Origin: Planctomycetaceae bacterium
GTDB taxonomy: Bacteria; Planctomycetota; Phycisphaerae; Phycisphaerales; SM1A02
DNA length: 64,000 nt
NCBI GenBank assembly: GCA_947474065.1
Contig: CANJHD010000006.1
Span: 1-64,000, forward strand
Reading direction: 5' to 3'
This document shows, one piece after another, positions 1 to 8,956 of this stretch. The notes beneath the pieces were generated by a model that ran no database searches, had not been told where the DNA came from, and was given only the letters and a program-made list of their open reading frames with translations. Both the position numbers and the translations under genes were made by a program. How positions within the stretch are numbered: position 1 is the stretch's first letter; each line of letters begins with the position of its first letter.

Positions 1-1585
1 CAGTGGAACCCTGCTTCTTTCCGCCGCCTTTGCCGTTCTTCGCACTTTCGGCACTCGCACTCAGCGCGCTGTCCGCCTCCGCCTCGCTCATGCCCCCAGA
101 TTGCTGACTGCCTTGACTTTGACTGTTCGCGCTATCCGCCGCCATTGCCATCTGCCGGTCAGACTCTGCTTCATCAAGCATCTTTGACATGTCGCCGCCA
201 TCCTTGCCGGACTTGTCGCCCTGACCGGACTGCTGTTGCGATTCACTGCCCTGCTCGCCCTTCTCACCCTTCTCGCCGCTCTGACCCTTCTGTCCCTGCT
301 CACCCTTCTGACCTTGCTGCCCCTGTTGACCAGGACTCTTGCATTGCGCAGCCATCTGATCCATCTGCTGGCTCATCTGCCCAAGCTTCGATTGCGCGTC
401 CTTCACAGACTGAGCCATCTTTTGCAGCGACTCTTTCTGCGATTCGTTCAGATCCTTTGACTGCGCAATTGCCTGCTGCAGCGCCAACGGATTGTTAGCA
501 AGCGCCGGATCCATGCCCGCGCTCCGCAGAGCCTCCGCCATCTTGGCCGGATCCTTCGAAAGTGTTTCCAGTTGCTTCGCGGTGTTCTCGAGTGCCTTCG
601 CTAACTTCTCTCGATCTTCCTTTGAGAGTTCGCTGCCAGCCGCAGCCCTCTTCAACTCTTCGACCGCTTTCTTGGCCGCCTCAAAGTCACCACGCTTGAG
701 CGCTTCAGCAAGATCGCGTGCGGCGTTCTCATCCTTTGGCAAGTCCAACTTTGCAAGGGAATCTCGCAGCTCACGCGACGCCTTGGATTCTTTGCTGTCA
801 GCTACTTCCGCCAAACGCTCCTGTAATTCAGCCATGCGCTTCAAACTCTCACGCGCGGCATCATCGGGGCTACGAACTGGACCATTGGCTGCTTCATCAA
901 GCGTGCGACGCGCCGTCTCCAACTCTGCGTCGAGCTTCGCTGCAAGTTCCGGCGACTGCTCGACCTTCTTGAGTAGATCTTCGAGTCGTTTCTCTTCCGG
1001 ACTCTTGGGACGTTCAGCAGCAAGCGCAGCATCGGGAGCCTTCACCGCACTGTCCGCAGATATGCGCTGCGGCACAAACCACCATGCCGCAATCACCGCC
1101 GCGAGTAACGCCGGCGCCGCCCACCAACGATCTGAAAGTCGAACGGGAAACACCGCGCGAATGCAACCAAGAAGATCAGGATCCTTTGCGAACGCAACTG
1201 CATCGGCAATCGCTGCGCGCGCAAACGCATCACGTGCAACCGAGTCATCCGCGTCAAGTGCCAACGCCGTCGAGAACCGCTCGCCGGAATGAATCCGAGC
1301 ATCAAGTTCCAACGCTGCCTGGTCCATGGTGAGTTGGCGTGCACGCACCCGGAGCCAACCAACGAGCGTCGCCAAGCCACAAGCGAGCGCGATCGATCCG
1401 ACCAACCACATCGCGCTGCGGCTTGGAACATTCAGCGCCGCAGATGCACCAAGCAACCGCCGCTCAAGAATGGACAGCAGTACTAATCCCAGCAGAAACG
1501 ACACCACCGTCCAGGAGGCAAGAACCCAGTCCTGAAATAGCAGTCGGATGCGCGCGAGCGCCACGAGTGATCGAATCCGGTCCAT
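1..1585 (-). CDS. Partial (runs off left edge) membrane-anchored, coiled-coil/Gln-rich hypothetical protein with collagen-like Gly-x-y tract
   Basis: Reverse-strand reading from ATG at 1585 is open to position 1: MDRIRSLVALARIRLLFQDWVLASWTVVSFLLGLVLLS..., two N-terminal TM segments, then GQQGQQGQKGEQGQKGQSGEKGEKGEQG. Absent from the ORF track because it is not closed in the window. Confidence 0.8.
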   Translation of the reverse strand, partial: MDRIRSLVALARIRLLFQDWVLASWTVVSFLLGLVLLSILERRLLGASAALNVPSRSAMWLVGSIALACGLATLVGWLRVRARQLTMDQAALELDARIHSGERFSTALALDADDSVARDAFARAAIADAVAFAKDPDLLGCIRAVFPVRLSDRWWAAPALLAAVIAAWWFVPQRISADSAVKAPDAALAAERPKSPEEKRLEDLLKKVEQSPELAAKLDAELETARRTLDEAANGPVRSPDDAARESLKRMAELQERLAEVADSKESKASRELRDSLAKLDLPKDENAARDLAEALKRGDFEAAKKAVEELKRAAAGSELSKEDREKLAKALENTAKQLETLSKDPAKMAEALRSAGMDPALANNPLALQQAIAQSKDLNESQKESLQKMAQSVKDAQSKLGQMSQQMDQMAAQCKSPGQQGQQGQKGEQGQKGQSGEKGEKGEQGSESQQQSGQGDKSGKDGGDMSKMLDEAESDRQMAMAADSANSQSQGSQQSGGMSEAEADSALSASAESAKNGKGGGKKQGST

Positions 1586-1714
1586 GCGGGGCTCCTCTGG
1601 GCAAAGTGTATTCGGGCTGCCCGGCAGAGTGCTACAGAATGACGGCAATTACTGCCGGAGATGCGACCTCCACCCCCGCGATCGCCTCAGCGCACCCGTT
1701 ATGATGCGCCCACT

Positions 1715-2614
1715 ATGCGCCTGACGCAGTCCGCCCTCATCGTTTCGTCGCTCGTCATTGCAACCCTGACCACGGTGCACGCGGCCCATGCCGCTGACCC
1801 AGCCGCGCTTGCTCACGCAAGCACCGCGGGACAAGCAGCAACCGGCGAGTCCATGAGTGACCTCCGCCAAGAGATCGACCGCCTGCGCCTTGAGTTAGCG
1901 AAGAAACAAGCGGACCTCGATGCAGCCCTGCAACGCATCAAGGCGCTCGAGAGCGGCACAACTACGAGCACCGCATCGCCGGCGACCGCGCCTGCTGCGG
2001 AACCTGCCACTGTGCCAGCAACGAAACCCGCGCCAGCAACAACCGCCGCGCCGGCCACCACTGCCGCACCGAAGCCACCAGTTCGCGTTCTTCCGCCTGC
2101 GCCGATGCCCGACCCCATTCCTGCTGACCCAAGCATCGGACCTGGTGGATTGCAGGCATCGTTGCAGGCTGATTACCTTGGAGCATTTCCAACAGTTCCC
2201 GACGCGAATGATTCCAAGCAACTTGGACTGCACCTGCGAGCATTGGAGAGTTGGTGCGCCAAGGCGAACCGCGAAGGAACAAAGCAGTACATCTGGGTCG
2301 GTCGCGTTGATCAAGACACCGTGACGAAGTCCGGCAAGAGTGTCAGCTTTATGGTGACCTTCGTGAATAGCAACAAAGTGTTTAAGGTTCCGGTGACCGT
2401 TGATCAAAGCGTGCTCACGAACGTCATGACGCGCGCCGGTATTATTAATGGCGACCTTGCGTTTAGTGGCGTTGCGCGCCCACGCATGCGAGTCAACGGA
2501 GCACGCCCCGCACCGAGCGTGTTCGAGAATCCGCCGATGATTGCGCCCTATCTTGAGTACTTCTTCAGTTTCAATGTGAAGAGCATTGTTCCTGCCGCCG
2601 GTCCGTCCCGCTGA
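1715..2614 (+). CDS. Secreted hypothetical protein with coiled coil and Pro/Ala/Thr linker
   Basis: Signal peptide MRLTQSALIVSSLVIATLTTVHAAHA; start at internal Met of ORF 1661..2614; coiled coil LRQEIDRLRLELAKKQADLDAALQRIKALE, then PATAPAAEPATVPATKPAPATTAAPATT. Confidence 0.65.
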   Translation: MRLTQSALIVSSLVIATLTTVHAAHAADPAALAHASTAGQAATGESMSDLRQEIDRLRLELAKKQADLDAALQRIKALESGTTTSTASPATAPAAEPATVPATKPAPATTAAPATTAAPKPPVRVLPPAPMPDPIPADPSIGPGGLQASLQADYLGAFPTVPDANDSKQLGLHLRALESWCAKANREGTKQYIWVGRVDQDTVTKSGKSVSFMVTFVNSNKVFKVPVTVDQSVLTNVMTRAGIINGDLAFSGVARPRMRVNGARPAPSVFENPPMIAPYLEYFFSFNVKSIVPAAGPSR

Positions 2615-2644
2615 TGCAATGCGCCGACCACGGCGCGCTGATCA

Positions 2645-2944
2645 ATGAACCCAGATGACCATGTCTGCCTCTGCTTTCGAGTCAGCCAGCGCAAGCTGGT
2701 GAACTTCATGGAGCGCGAGAAGCCACGAGTGGCTAGCCAACTCTCGGACTGCCTTGGCGCGGGTACCGGATGTCAGTGGTGTGTTCCGTTTCTCAAGAAA
2801 TTGCATGCGCAGTGGGAGCGCGGAGACGTGCCGCAACTCACTGTGGCCCCCGCGGAGTACGCGGCGCGGCGAAGCCAGTATCGAAGTACCGGCGTTCGCC
2901 CCGATCCGGACATCGGTCAATCTGAGCCCCCAAGCCCCCAGTGA
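2645..2944 (+). CDS. BFD-like [2Fe-2S]-binding protein
   Basis: 99 aa with CLC ... CQWC (CxC-x(about 30)-CxxC) and BFD-like spacing; directly upstream of feoA. Confidence 0.75.
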   Translation: MNPDDHVCLCFRVSQRKLVNFMEREKPRVASQLSDCLGAGTGCQWCVPFLKKLHAQWERGDVPQLTVAPAEYAARRSQYRSTGVRPDPDIGQSEPPSPQ

Positions 2945-2990
2945 CGTTGCAGTTGAGACTGAGTCGCAATATCATTGCGGTGCCGAAGCC

Positions 2991-3293
2991 ATGTCAGTAC
3001 CCACCGACCGTTCCCAGCCAGTACGCATCCCCCTGACCCAGCTTCGGCGCGGCCAGCGGGCGATTGTTGATTGCTCGGAACTGACTGATTTGCCGGAGGG
3101 CGATCGCTGCCTACTCCATGCGATGGGAATGCATCACGAATGCGAGGTGCGAGTCTGCCGTCCAGGAACGCCGTGCATTGTCCAGATTGACAGCACGCGC
3201 TTGGGAATCTCCGGCGACGTTGCTCGCAAGATCTTGGTGACGCCGATCGAAGATTCCCCGGGCACGCCAGCCGCCCCGGAATCCCGCGCGTGA
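2991..3293 (+). CDS. feoA: FeoA family protein
   Basis: PVRIPLTQLRRGQRAIVDCSELTDLPEGDRCLLHAMGMHHECEVRVCRPGTPCIVQIDSTRLGISGDVARKILV; FeoA/SH3-like fold pattern; overlaps feoB start (GTGA). Confidence 0.85.
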   Translation: MSVPTDRSQPVRIPLTQLRRGQRAIVDCSELTDLPEGDRCLLHAMGMHHECEVRVCRPGTPCIVQIDSTRLGISGDVARKILVTPIEDSPGTPAAPESRA

Positions 3294-5227
3294 ACGCCAG
3301 CGCCACCGGAACCGGCGCAGGTGACAGCGCAGGAATCCCGCGCATTGCAGTTCTTGGAAATCCGAACACTGGCAAGACCACGCTCTTCAACCGCCTGTGC
3401 GGAATGCGTGCTCGCACAGCAAACTTTCCTGGGTCGACAGTTGAAGGACGGATCGGCACGCATCGCGCGCCGGATGGACGCGTTGAGTTACAACTCGTGG
3501 ATCTTCCGGGCACCTACTCCCTCTCCATTGATATGCCCGAAGCGCGCGTCTGTCGCGATTGCCTGAGCGGATCGCTTGATGGCATCGAACCCAACGCCAT
3601 GCTCGTGGTGGTCGACGCCACCAACCTGCGGCGCAACCTGCAATTTGCAGCACAGGTACTACTGCACCGACATCCCGCGGTCATAGCGCTCAATATGTGG
3701 GATGTTGCGCGCACGCGCACCTCACGCGTTGACCCGGCTGAACTAGCGCGCCGACTCGGCTGCCCGGTTGTTCCCGTTTCTGGTCGCACCGGCGAAGGAC
3801 TTGCGGCACTTGATGTCGCGCTCGATACCGTCACCAACCTGCCCTTTGGAAGCGATGCACTCATCGCTCGCTTGCAGAAATTGCCTCCCGTCGAAACAAC
3901 ACCCGCCGCGCTTGCTGCGTGGTCCGATGGTGTCGTCCGCGCTGCAACCACCGAAACCGCATCAATTGATGACAATCGCGACGCACTCATCGATCGCATC
4001 GATGCTGCACTCACGCATCCACTCTTAGGAATTGGGATCTTTCTTGCCATCATGGCCGGGCTCTTTGCGGCGATCTTCTTGGTGGCATCGGTGCCGATGG
4101 ACCTCATTGACTTTCTGTTCGGCCGCGTTGCTGAAGGTGTGCGCGCTGTGCTCCCGCACGGCATCCTTGCTGACCTCCTCGCCGACGGCGTACTTCGCGG
4201 CATCGGCGGAGTACTGGTGTTCCTGCCGCAAATCTGCCTGCTGTTCTTTCTGGTTTCGCTTCTTGAGGATTCTGGCTACCTCGCGCGTGCCGCGTTTGCG
4301 GTTGACCGCGTCATGCGCCGCTTCGGCCTCAGCGGACTGTCATTCGTACCGCTTCTCTCCAGCCACGCCTGCGCGTTGCCCGGCATCATGAGTACGCGAC
4401 TTATCCGTGATGATCGCGAACGCCTCGCCACCATCTTGGTTGCGCCGTTCATGAGTTGCAGCGCGCGACTGCCGGTGTACGTGCTACTGATCGGCATTCT
4501 CTCGATCGGCAAGCCCGCCTGGTTTGCAGGCGTCGCATTCGCGGGCTGTTACGCACTCGGCGCGGGCGCTGGCCTCCTGAGTGCACTTATTGCGCGACGC
4601 ACCATTCTGCGCGGACCAGCGCGAGCATTGGTTCTTGAACTGCCGCCCTACCGACTCCCAAGTATTCGCAATGCCGCGTTAGTCACTTGGGACCGCGCAA
4701 ATGTCTTCATCCGCAATGCCGGAACCACGATCCTGGCAATCTCCATTGTCATGTGGTGGCTCAGCGCATTTCCCCGCGTGGATGGCGACGAGCGCATGCA
4801 GCAGGCCCAGAGCTTTGCTGGACGGATTGGCGAAACGCTTCAGCCGGTCTTTGCGCCACTCGGATTCGATAGCCAACTCACCGTGGGCGTGATGACCAGT
4901 TTCATGGCGCGCGAAGTCTTTGTGAGCACCATGGGCGTGCTTGCGGGTACCGGTCGCGGCGCGGATACAGGTGACCAACGCGTGTTGGAACAAGTGGCTG
5001 CGATGGCTCGCACTGATGGAACCCCCGTATTCGACCCCGCAACATCGGCGGCCGCGCTTGTGTTCTTTGTGCTCGCTATGCAGTGCCTGCCAACACTGGC
5101 AATCACGCGGCGCGAGACGGGATCATGGAAGTGGCCGGCGCTGCAGTTTGGATGGATGACGGTGGTTGCATACAGCGCGGCGCTCATCACTCACGCAGCG
5201 GTCAGCATGACAATAGGAGTCCACTAA
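3290..5227 (+). CDS. feoB: Ferrous iron transporter B
   Basis: G-domain GNPNTGKTTLFNRLCG, DLPGTYSL; FeoB gate regions LEDSGYLARAAFAVDRVMRRFGLSGLSFVPLLSSHACALPGIMSTR. Confidence 0.95.
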   Translation: MNASATGTGAGDSAGIPRIAVLGNPNTGKTTLFNRLCGMRARTANFPGSTVEGRIGTHRAPDGRVELQLVDLPGTYSLSIDMPEARVCRDCLSGSLDGIEPNAMLVVVDATNLRRNLQFAAQVLLHRHPAVIALNMWDVARTRTSRVDPAELARRLGCPVVPVSGRTGEGLAALDVALDTVTNLPFGSDALIARLQKLPPVETTPAALAAWSDGVVRAATTETASIDDNRDALIDRIDAALTHPLLGIGIFLAIMAGLFAAIFLVASVPMDLIDFLFGRVAEGVRAVLPHGILADLLADGVLRGIGGVLVFLPQICLLFFLVSLLEDSGYLARAAFAVDRVMRRFGLSGLSFVPLLSSHACALPGIMSTRLIRDDRERLATILVAPFMSCSARLPVYVLLIGILSIGKPAWFAGVAFAGCYALGAGAGLLSALIARRTILRGPARALVLELPPYRLPSIRNAALVTWDRANVFIRNAGTTILAISIVMWWLSAFPRVDGDERMQQAQSFAGRIGETLQPVFAPLGFDSQLTVGVMTSFMAREVFVSTMGVLAGTGRGADTGDQRVLEQVAAMARTDGTPVFDPATSAAALVFFVLAMQCLPTLAITRRETGSWKWPALQFGWMTVVAYSAALITHAAVSMTIGVH

Positions 5228-5416
5228 ATGCCCTGGAACGACTGGCAATTCCTCGTTGCTACTGCAGGCGCGTCGATCGCCTTGGCATTCATGATCAAGC
5301 CGCTCTTGGCACGTCGAAAGAATGCTGCGTGCGGCGGATGCGGACCAACCCCCGCAAACCGTGCGAAGCGCGCAACACTCACTATCGGCAACACGGAACG
5401 CGATCAACCGCGCTGA
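5228..5416 (+). CDS. FeoB-associated Cys-rich membrane protein
   Basis: 62 aa, single TM then KNAACGGCGP; starts immediately after the feoB stop. Confidence 0.7.
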   Translation: MPWNDWQFLVATAGASIALAFMIKPLLARRKNAACGGCGPTPANRAKRATLTIGNTERDQPR

Positions 5417-5439
5417 AGTTTCCATTGCACAGCGCCCAA

Positions 5440-6201
5440 TCACTTCTTGAGTAGCGCGCGCACCATCACAAGATCTGCCGGCGTCGTCACCTTGATATTG
5501 CGCGGATCGCCATCCACCACAATGACCTCCGCGCCGAGACGTTCCACCAGCATGGCATCGTCGGTGGCTCCATTGAGCCCCGGCTGCGCATAAGCGCGGC
5601 GCAGCAATTCTGCACGGAAGATCTGCGGCGTCTGCACCGCAACCAGACGTTCGCGCGGAATGGTGCCGACGACTTTGCGACCACGGACTTTGGTTGAATC
5701 AGAAATCTCGCCCAAAATCATGTCAGAAATTGCGTCAGCCTCCTCGGCATCCACGGCATCTTCGGAAACCTGCTTGAGCGTGGAAGTGATTGGGTCACCA
5801 GGAATCACCGCATCATGAACGCGCGCTGCATCAAAGACGCGAGCAATGAGTTCCTCACTCGCCATTGGCCGCGCGCCATCGTGAACGGCTACATGCGTGC
5901 AATCTGCGGGCACCTCAGCGAGTGCATTTCGAACGGTTTCCCAGCGCTCCACGGTGCCACCCGCCACCACCTTCGCTCCATGAAATCCCAACTGATTGCC
6001 GTAACGATCACGGAATGCATCCACTTCATCGGGCGGTGCCGCAACGATAATGACGGCTACATCTTCGCGCCGCGTAAAGAGTTCAACGGTTCGCAGGATC
6101 ATGGGGCGCCCGCCAACATCTTGGGCAAGTTTGTCAACACCGCCGAAGCGACTGCTCCGCCCTGCTGCGGGAATAATGACGGCAACACGGAATGCACTCA
6201 T
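5440..6201 (-). CDS. ispD: 2-C-methyl-D-erythritol 4-phosphate cytidylyltransferase
   Basis: VAVIIPAAGRSSRFGGVDKLAQDVGGRPMILRTVELF ... VHDGARPM ... ATDDAMLVERLG; start at internal Met (MSAFRV). Confidence 0.9.
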   Translation of the reverse strand: MSAFRVAVIIPAAGRSSRFGGVDKLAQDVGGRPMILRTVELFTRREDVAVIIVAAPPDEVDAFRDRYGNQLGFHGAKVVAGGTVERWETVRNALAEVPADCTHVAVHDGARPMASEELIARVFDAARVHDAVIPGDPITSTLKQVSEDAVDAEEADAISDMILGEISDSTKVRGRKVVGTIPRERLVAVQTPQIFRAELLRRAYAQPGLNGATDDAMLVERLGAEVIVVDGDPRNIKVTTPADLVMVRALLKK

Positions 6202-7430
6202 TTGCTGCTCCATTCGGCCGGCGTCGAAAATTGCGGGCGTTGTAGTGCCATGAGCGTCATGGCAGTACCAAAGTTGCGCGTGCGCGGAAAGACGCGGTCG
6301 TCCCATGTGCCGTCGGCATCACGCACCGTAAAGAGTAATTGCTCAAACTGCCGGCGATATTCCGCTCGCTCTGCAACGGGCAGCAACTCAATTGCGTCAC
6401 ATGCGTTGTAGAAGCCAAAGAAGAAGTAATACGGCGCCACGCTGTACGGCCCAACGTGCGTACCGGTCTTCTTGCGGCGAATTTCTAGTTGGCGCCAGTT
6501 GGCGATGAATGCATCAAGTGCACGCCGAATACTGTCGACATTGGATCGCCCCGCGCGCATCAATACGCTCTCGCTACACACCATCCGACCGATCGCGCCG
6601 GGAATGGACCGCGCTGGCTCGTGCGTTTGACGCTGCGCGCTGTAAGCGAAATTTCCGTCCTGCGTACGACATCGCTCCAATGCGTCGAGTGCGCGCGTTA
6701 CCACAGCGGCGTCCACAGGCAATCCCTGTGCCTTTGCTTCAAACAACACTTGCAGGCACGGCGGGGTCATGAATGGCGATGCCGGGGAGGGAGTCTCAAT
6801 ACCAGGCTGCCTTGCGTAGTTCCAGCCGCCAACTTCTGGGATTTCGGTCTTCTGCATGGCATCCAAGTACCAGCGAAGTGCTGCGTCAGTTTCGGCTTCC
6901 ATACCCACCGGCACGGCCTTCGCCGCGCGCAGCACTAATAGGAACCGCGCTCCATAGCAGTAGCCCCAGCCACGCACGTCGTAGCCGCCTTCGTACACGG
7001 GGTTCATGAGCGGCTCACGGATTCCTGCACAGATGTAGGTGCACGCGCGGCGGACTGCGTCTTGACGAGCCGCATCTGCGCTGTACCCAGGCGTACGCAC
7101 CAAGCATTCGCCGACGATTCCCGTTCCACCGATGCGGTAACCAACGGGAATCTCGCCACCCACGCGGTACACGCCTTCATATGGCCACTGCGCTTTGGGC
7201 GTGCCCTCCTGAGCGGAAAGGAGAAATGCAATTCCTTCGCCTACCGCGGACTCAATTGCCGCGGCATCAGGCGGAGTTGGCGGTCCAACGAGCGCAACAG
7301 TTGCTGGTTCCGTACCCGCCATGAGCACCGGCGCCGCCACCAACCCATCCGCCGTGGCGCGCACATGCAGCGAACTCGCAGTCACAACGCACGCAATCAA
7401 TGCGATGCGATTGAATGCGGCGTGCTTCAT
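6198..7430 (-). CDS. Secreted prenyltransferase/squalene-oxidase-repeat (alpha-alpha toroid) protein
   Basis: Signal peptide; QEGTPKAQWPYEGVYRVGGEIPVGYRIGGTGIVGECLV, QDGNFAYSAQ, ADGTWDDRVF repeats typical of the terpenoid cyclase/prenyltransferase toroid; 4-bp overlap with ispD. Confidence 0.7.
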   Translation of the reverse strand: MKHAAFNRIALIACVVTASSLHVRATADGLVAAPVLMAGTEPATVALVGPPTPPDAAAIESAVGEGIAFLLSAQEGTPKAQWPYEGVYRVGGEIPVGYRIGGTGIVGECLVRTPGYSADAARQDAVRRACTYICAGIREPLMNPVYEGGYDVRGWGYCYGARFLLVLRAAKAVPVGMEAETDAALRWYLDAMQKTEIPEVGGWNYARQPGIETPSPASPFMTPPCLQVLFEAKAQGLPVDAAVVTRALDALERCRTQDGNFAYSAQRQTHEPARSIPGAIGRMVCSESVLMRAGRSNVDSIRRALDAFIANWRQLEIRRKKTGTHVGPYSVAPYYFFFGFYNACDAIELLPVAERAEYRRQFEQLLFTVRDADGTWDDRVFPRTRNFGTAMTLMALQRPQFSTPAEWSSK

Positions 7431-8035
7431 GTTGCTTCCTCGGTGGTTTCATCAAGTTGCGCTAGCACAGCACCAGCGCCCGGCGAATAGAGATGCACAT
7501 GCATGTCACCGAATGAGCGAATTTCCGGGCCGTTAAACCCGACAATCGTGCGTTCATCGCCTTCTAATACATAAGGCAAGCGCAGGACCATCCAGCCGCG
7601 GTCGCCCATGGCGCTGCGCAGGCGCGCGCACTGATCCAAGATCCGCCGCTTGCCACTCGACTGCTCTGCGATCGGATACGGTGGATCAACAAACACCACG
7701 TCGATGACTTCCTTCAGTTCTGCAAGCAAAGCTGGCGCAAGCGCGTCCGCCTGGAGCGCCCGCGACCGCGCCCCCACCCCGAGCATGTCGATGTTCTTGC
7801 GCATGCAGTCATAGACGCCACGGTCACGCTCTACAAAGATCGCCAGTCGGGCACCGCGACTCAAAGCCTCAAGTCCCATCGTGCCAACGCCTGCGAAGAG
7901 GTCAAGTACAACCGCATCTTCGAACCAGCCACGCAGAATGTTGAAGATGCTCTCCTTCACCCGCCCGGTCATCGGCCGCGTCACTTCCTCGCCGGGCGGC
8001 GTATGAAGAATCCGCGATCGATGCTCGCCGCCCAT
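7427..8035 (-). CDS. rsmD: 16S rRNA (guanine966-N2)-methyltransferase RsmD family
   Basis: RPMTGRVKESIFNIL...VVLDLFAGVGTMGLEALSRGA...VFVDPPYP; start at MGGEHRSR. Confidence 0.9.
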   Translation of the reverse strand: MGGEHRSRILHTPPGEEVTRPMTGRVKESIFNILRGWFEDAVVLDLFAGVGTMGLEALSRGARLAIFVERDRGVYDCMRKNIDMLGVGARSRALQADALAPALLAELKEVIDVVFVDPPYPIAEQSSGKRRILDQCARLRSAMGDRGWMVLRLPYVLEGDERTIVGFNGPEIRSFGDMHVHLYSPGAGAVLAQLDETTEEAT

Positions 8036-8037
8036 GA

Positions 8038-8889
8038 TTGTTACGCGTGAATACACAGTCTGAGGATACGTCCTGCTACATTTCCACGCGCGTGCCGCAG
8101 CCATTCCACCAACTTCCAGCGAGCGTTCTTGCCCTCTCGCGCTCCGTGCGCCTTGCGGGTGGCGCGGTTCCCGCACTCGTAGTACATCCGTACTTTGATC
8201 GCAACTCCGGCAAAGTCCTACGGCCCGCCCCACTACTCGTCTGGATGCACGGCCGCACCGTCACCAAGGAACTTGACCCTGGTCGCTACCTTCGACTTGC
8301 ACGCGCAGGCATCGCTACCTGTGCGGTTGATCTGCCCGGTCACGGCGAACGCCTTGATCCGGCGCGGCAAGCACCAGAGCAAACGCTCGGCGTGGTTGAG
8401 CAGATAGTCGATGAAATTGATGCAGTCCTTGCTGATCTCGATGCATCCGGCGAATTCGCCGGATGCAAGCGCGCCTTGGGCGGAATGAGTGCGGGCGGAA
8501 TGGCCGCTCTGGTTCGCCTGACCCGCCCCCACGCCTTTGATGCTGCAGTAGTGGAATGCACAACCGGAAGTTGGCGCTGGCAGCAGCACCGCGCGATGTT
8601 TGATGCGGTCCGCGTTGCCGCCATGAATCCCATTGACCACCTGACGGATTGGCGCGAAATTCCCCTCCTGGCACTGCATAATTCCGAGGACGAGTGGATA
8701 CCCGTTGATGGCCAGCGCGAGTTCATTGAAGCACTCCGCGCCCGCGCAATCCGCCCAGAACGTGTGCAGTTTCATGTGTATGGCCCAACTGGCGCTCCAT
8801 TTGAGCATGCCGGGTTTGGACGTATGGCCTCAGACGCCAAGGAGCGAGTAACGGCGTTCCTGAGCCATTCCCTCACCGCAGCAGAATGA
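8038..8889 (+). CDS. Alpha/beta hydrolase (dienelactone hydrolase/prolyl oligopeptidase-like)
   Basis: PLLVWMHGRTVTKELDPGRYL, CAVDLPGHGER, GGMSAGGMAAL (GxSxG), HNSEDEWIPVDGQREF. Start uncertain (TTG in track). Confidence 0.8.
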   Translation: MLRVNTQSEDTSCYISTRVPQPFHQLPASVLALSRSVRLAGGAVPALVVHPYFDRNSGKVLRPAPLLVWMHGRTVTKELDPGRYLRLARAGIATCAVDLPGHGERLDPARQAPEQTLGVVEQIVDEIDAVLADLDASGEFAGCKRALGGMSAGGMAALVRLTRPHAFDAAVVECTTGSWRWQQHRAMFDAVRVAAMNPIDHLTDWREIPLLALHNSEDEWIPVDGQREFIEALRARAIRPERVQFHVYGPTGAPFEHAGFGRMASDAKERVTAFLSHSLTAAE

Positions 8890-8956
8890 CGACTCCATAG
8901 ATTTTCAGCGATTCGAGGCAAGATGCTATCGGAAATGCCGTATCTTCTAGGCATCC

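Noticed and set aside
492-1292. 266-aa plus-strand ORF and neighbours (145..498, 236..460, 1084..1431)
   Set aside because: Shadow ORFs antisense to the open minus-strand reading frame 1..1585, with Ser/Ala/Arg-biased composition.
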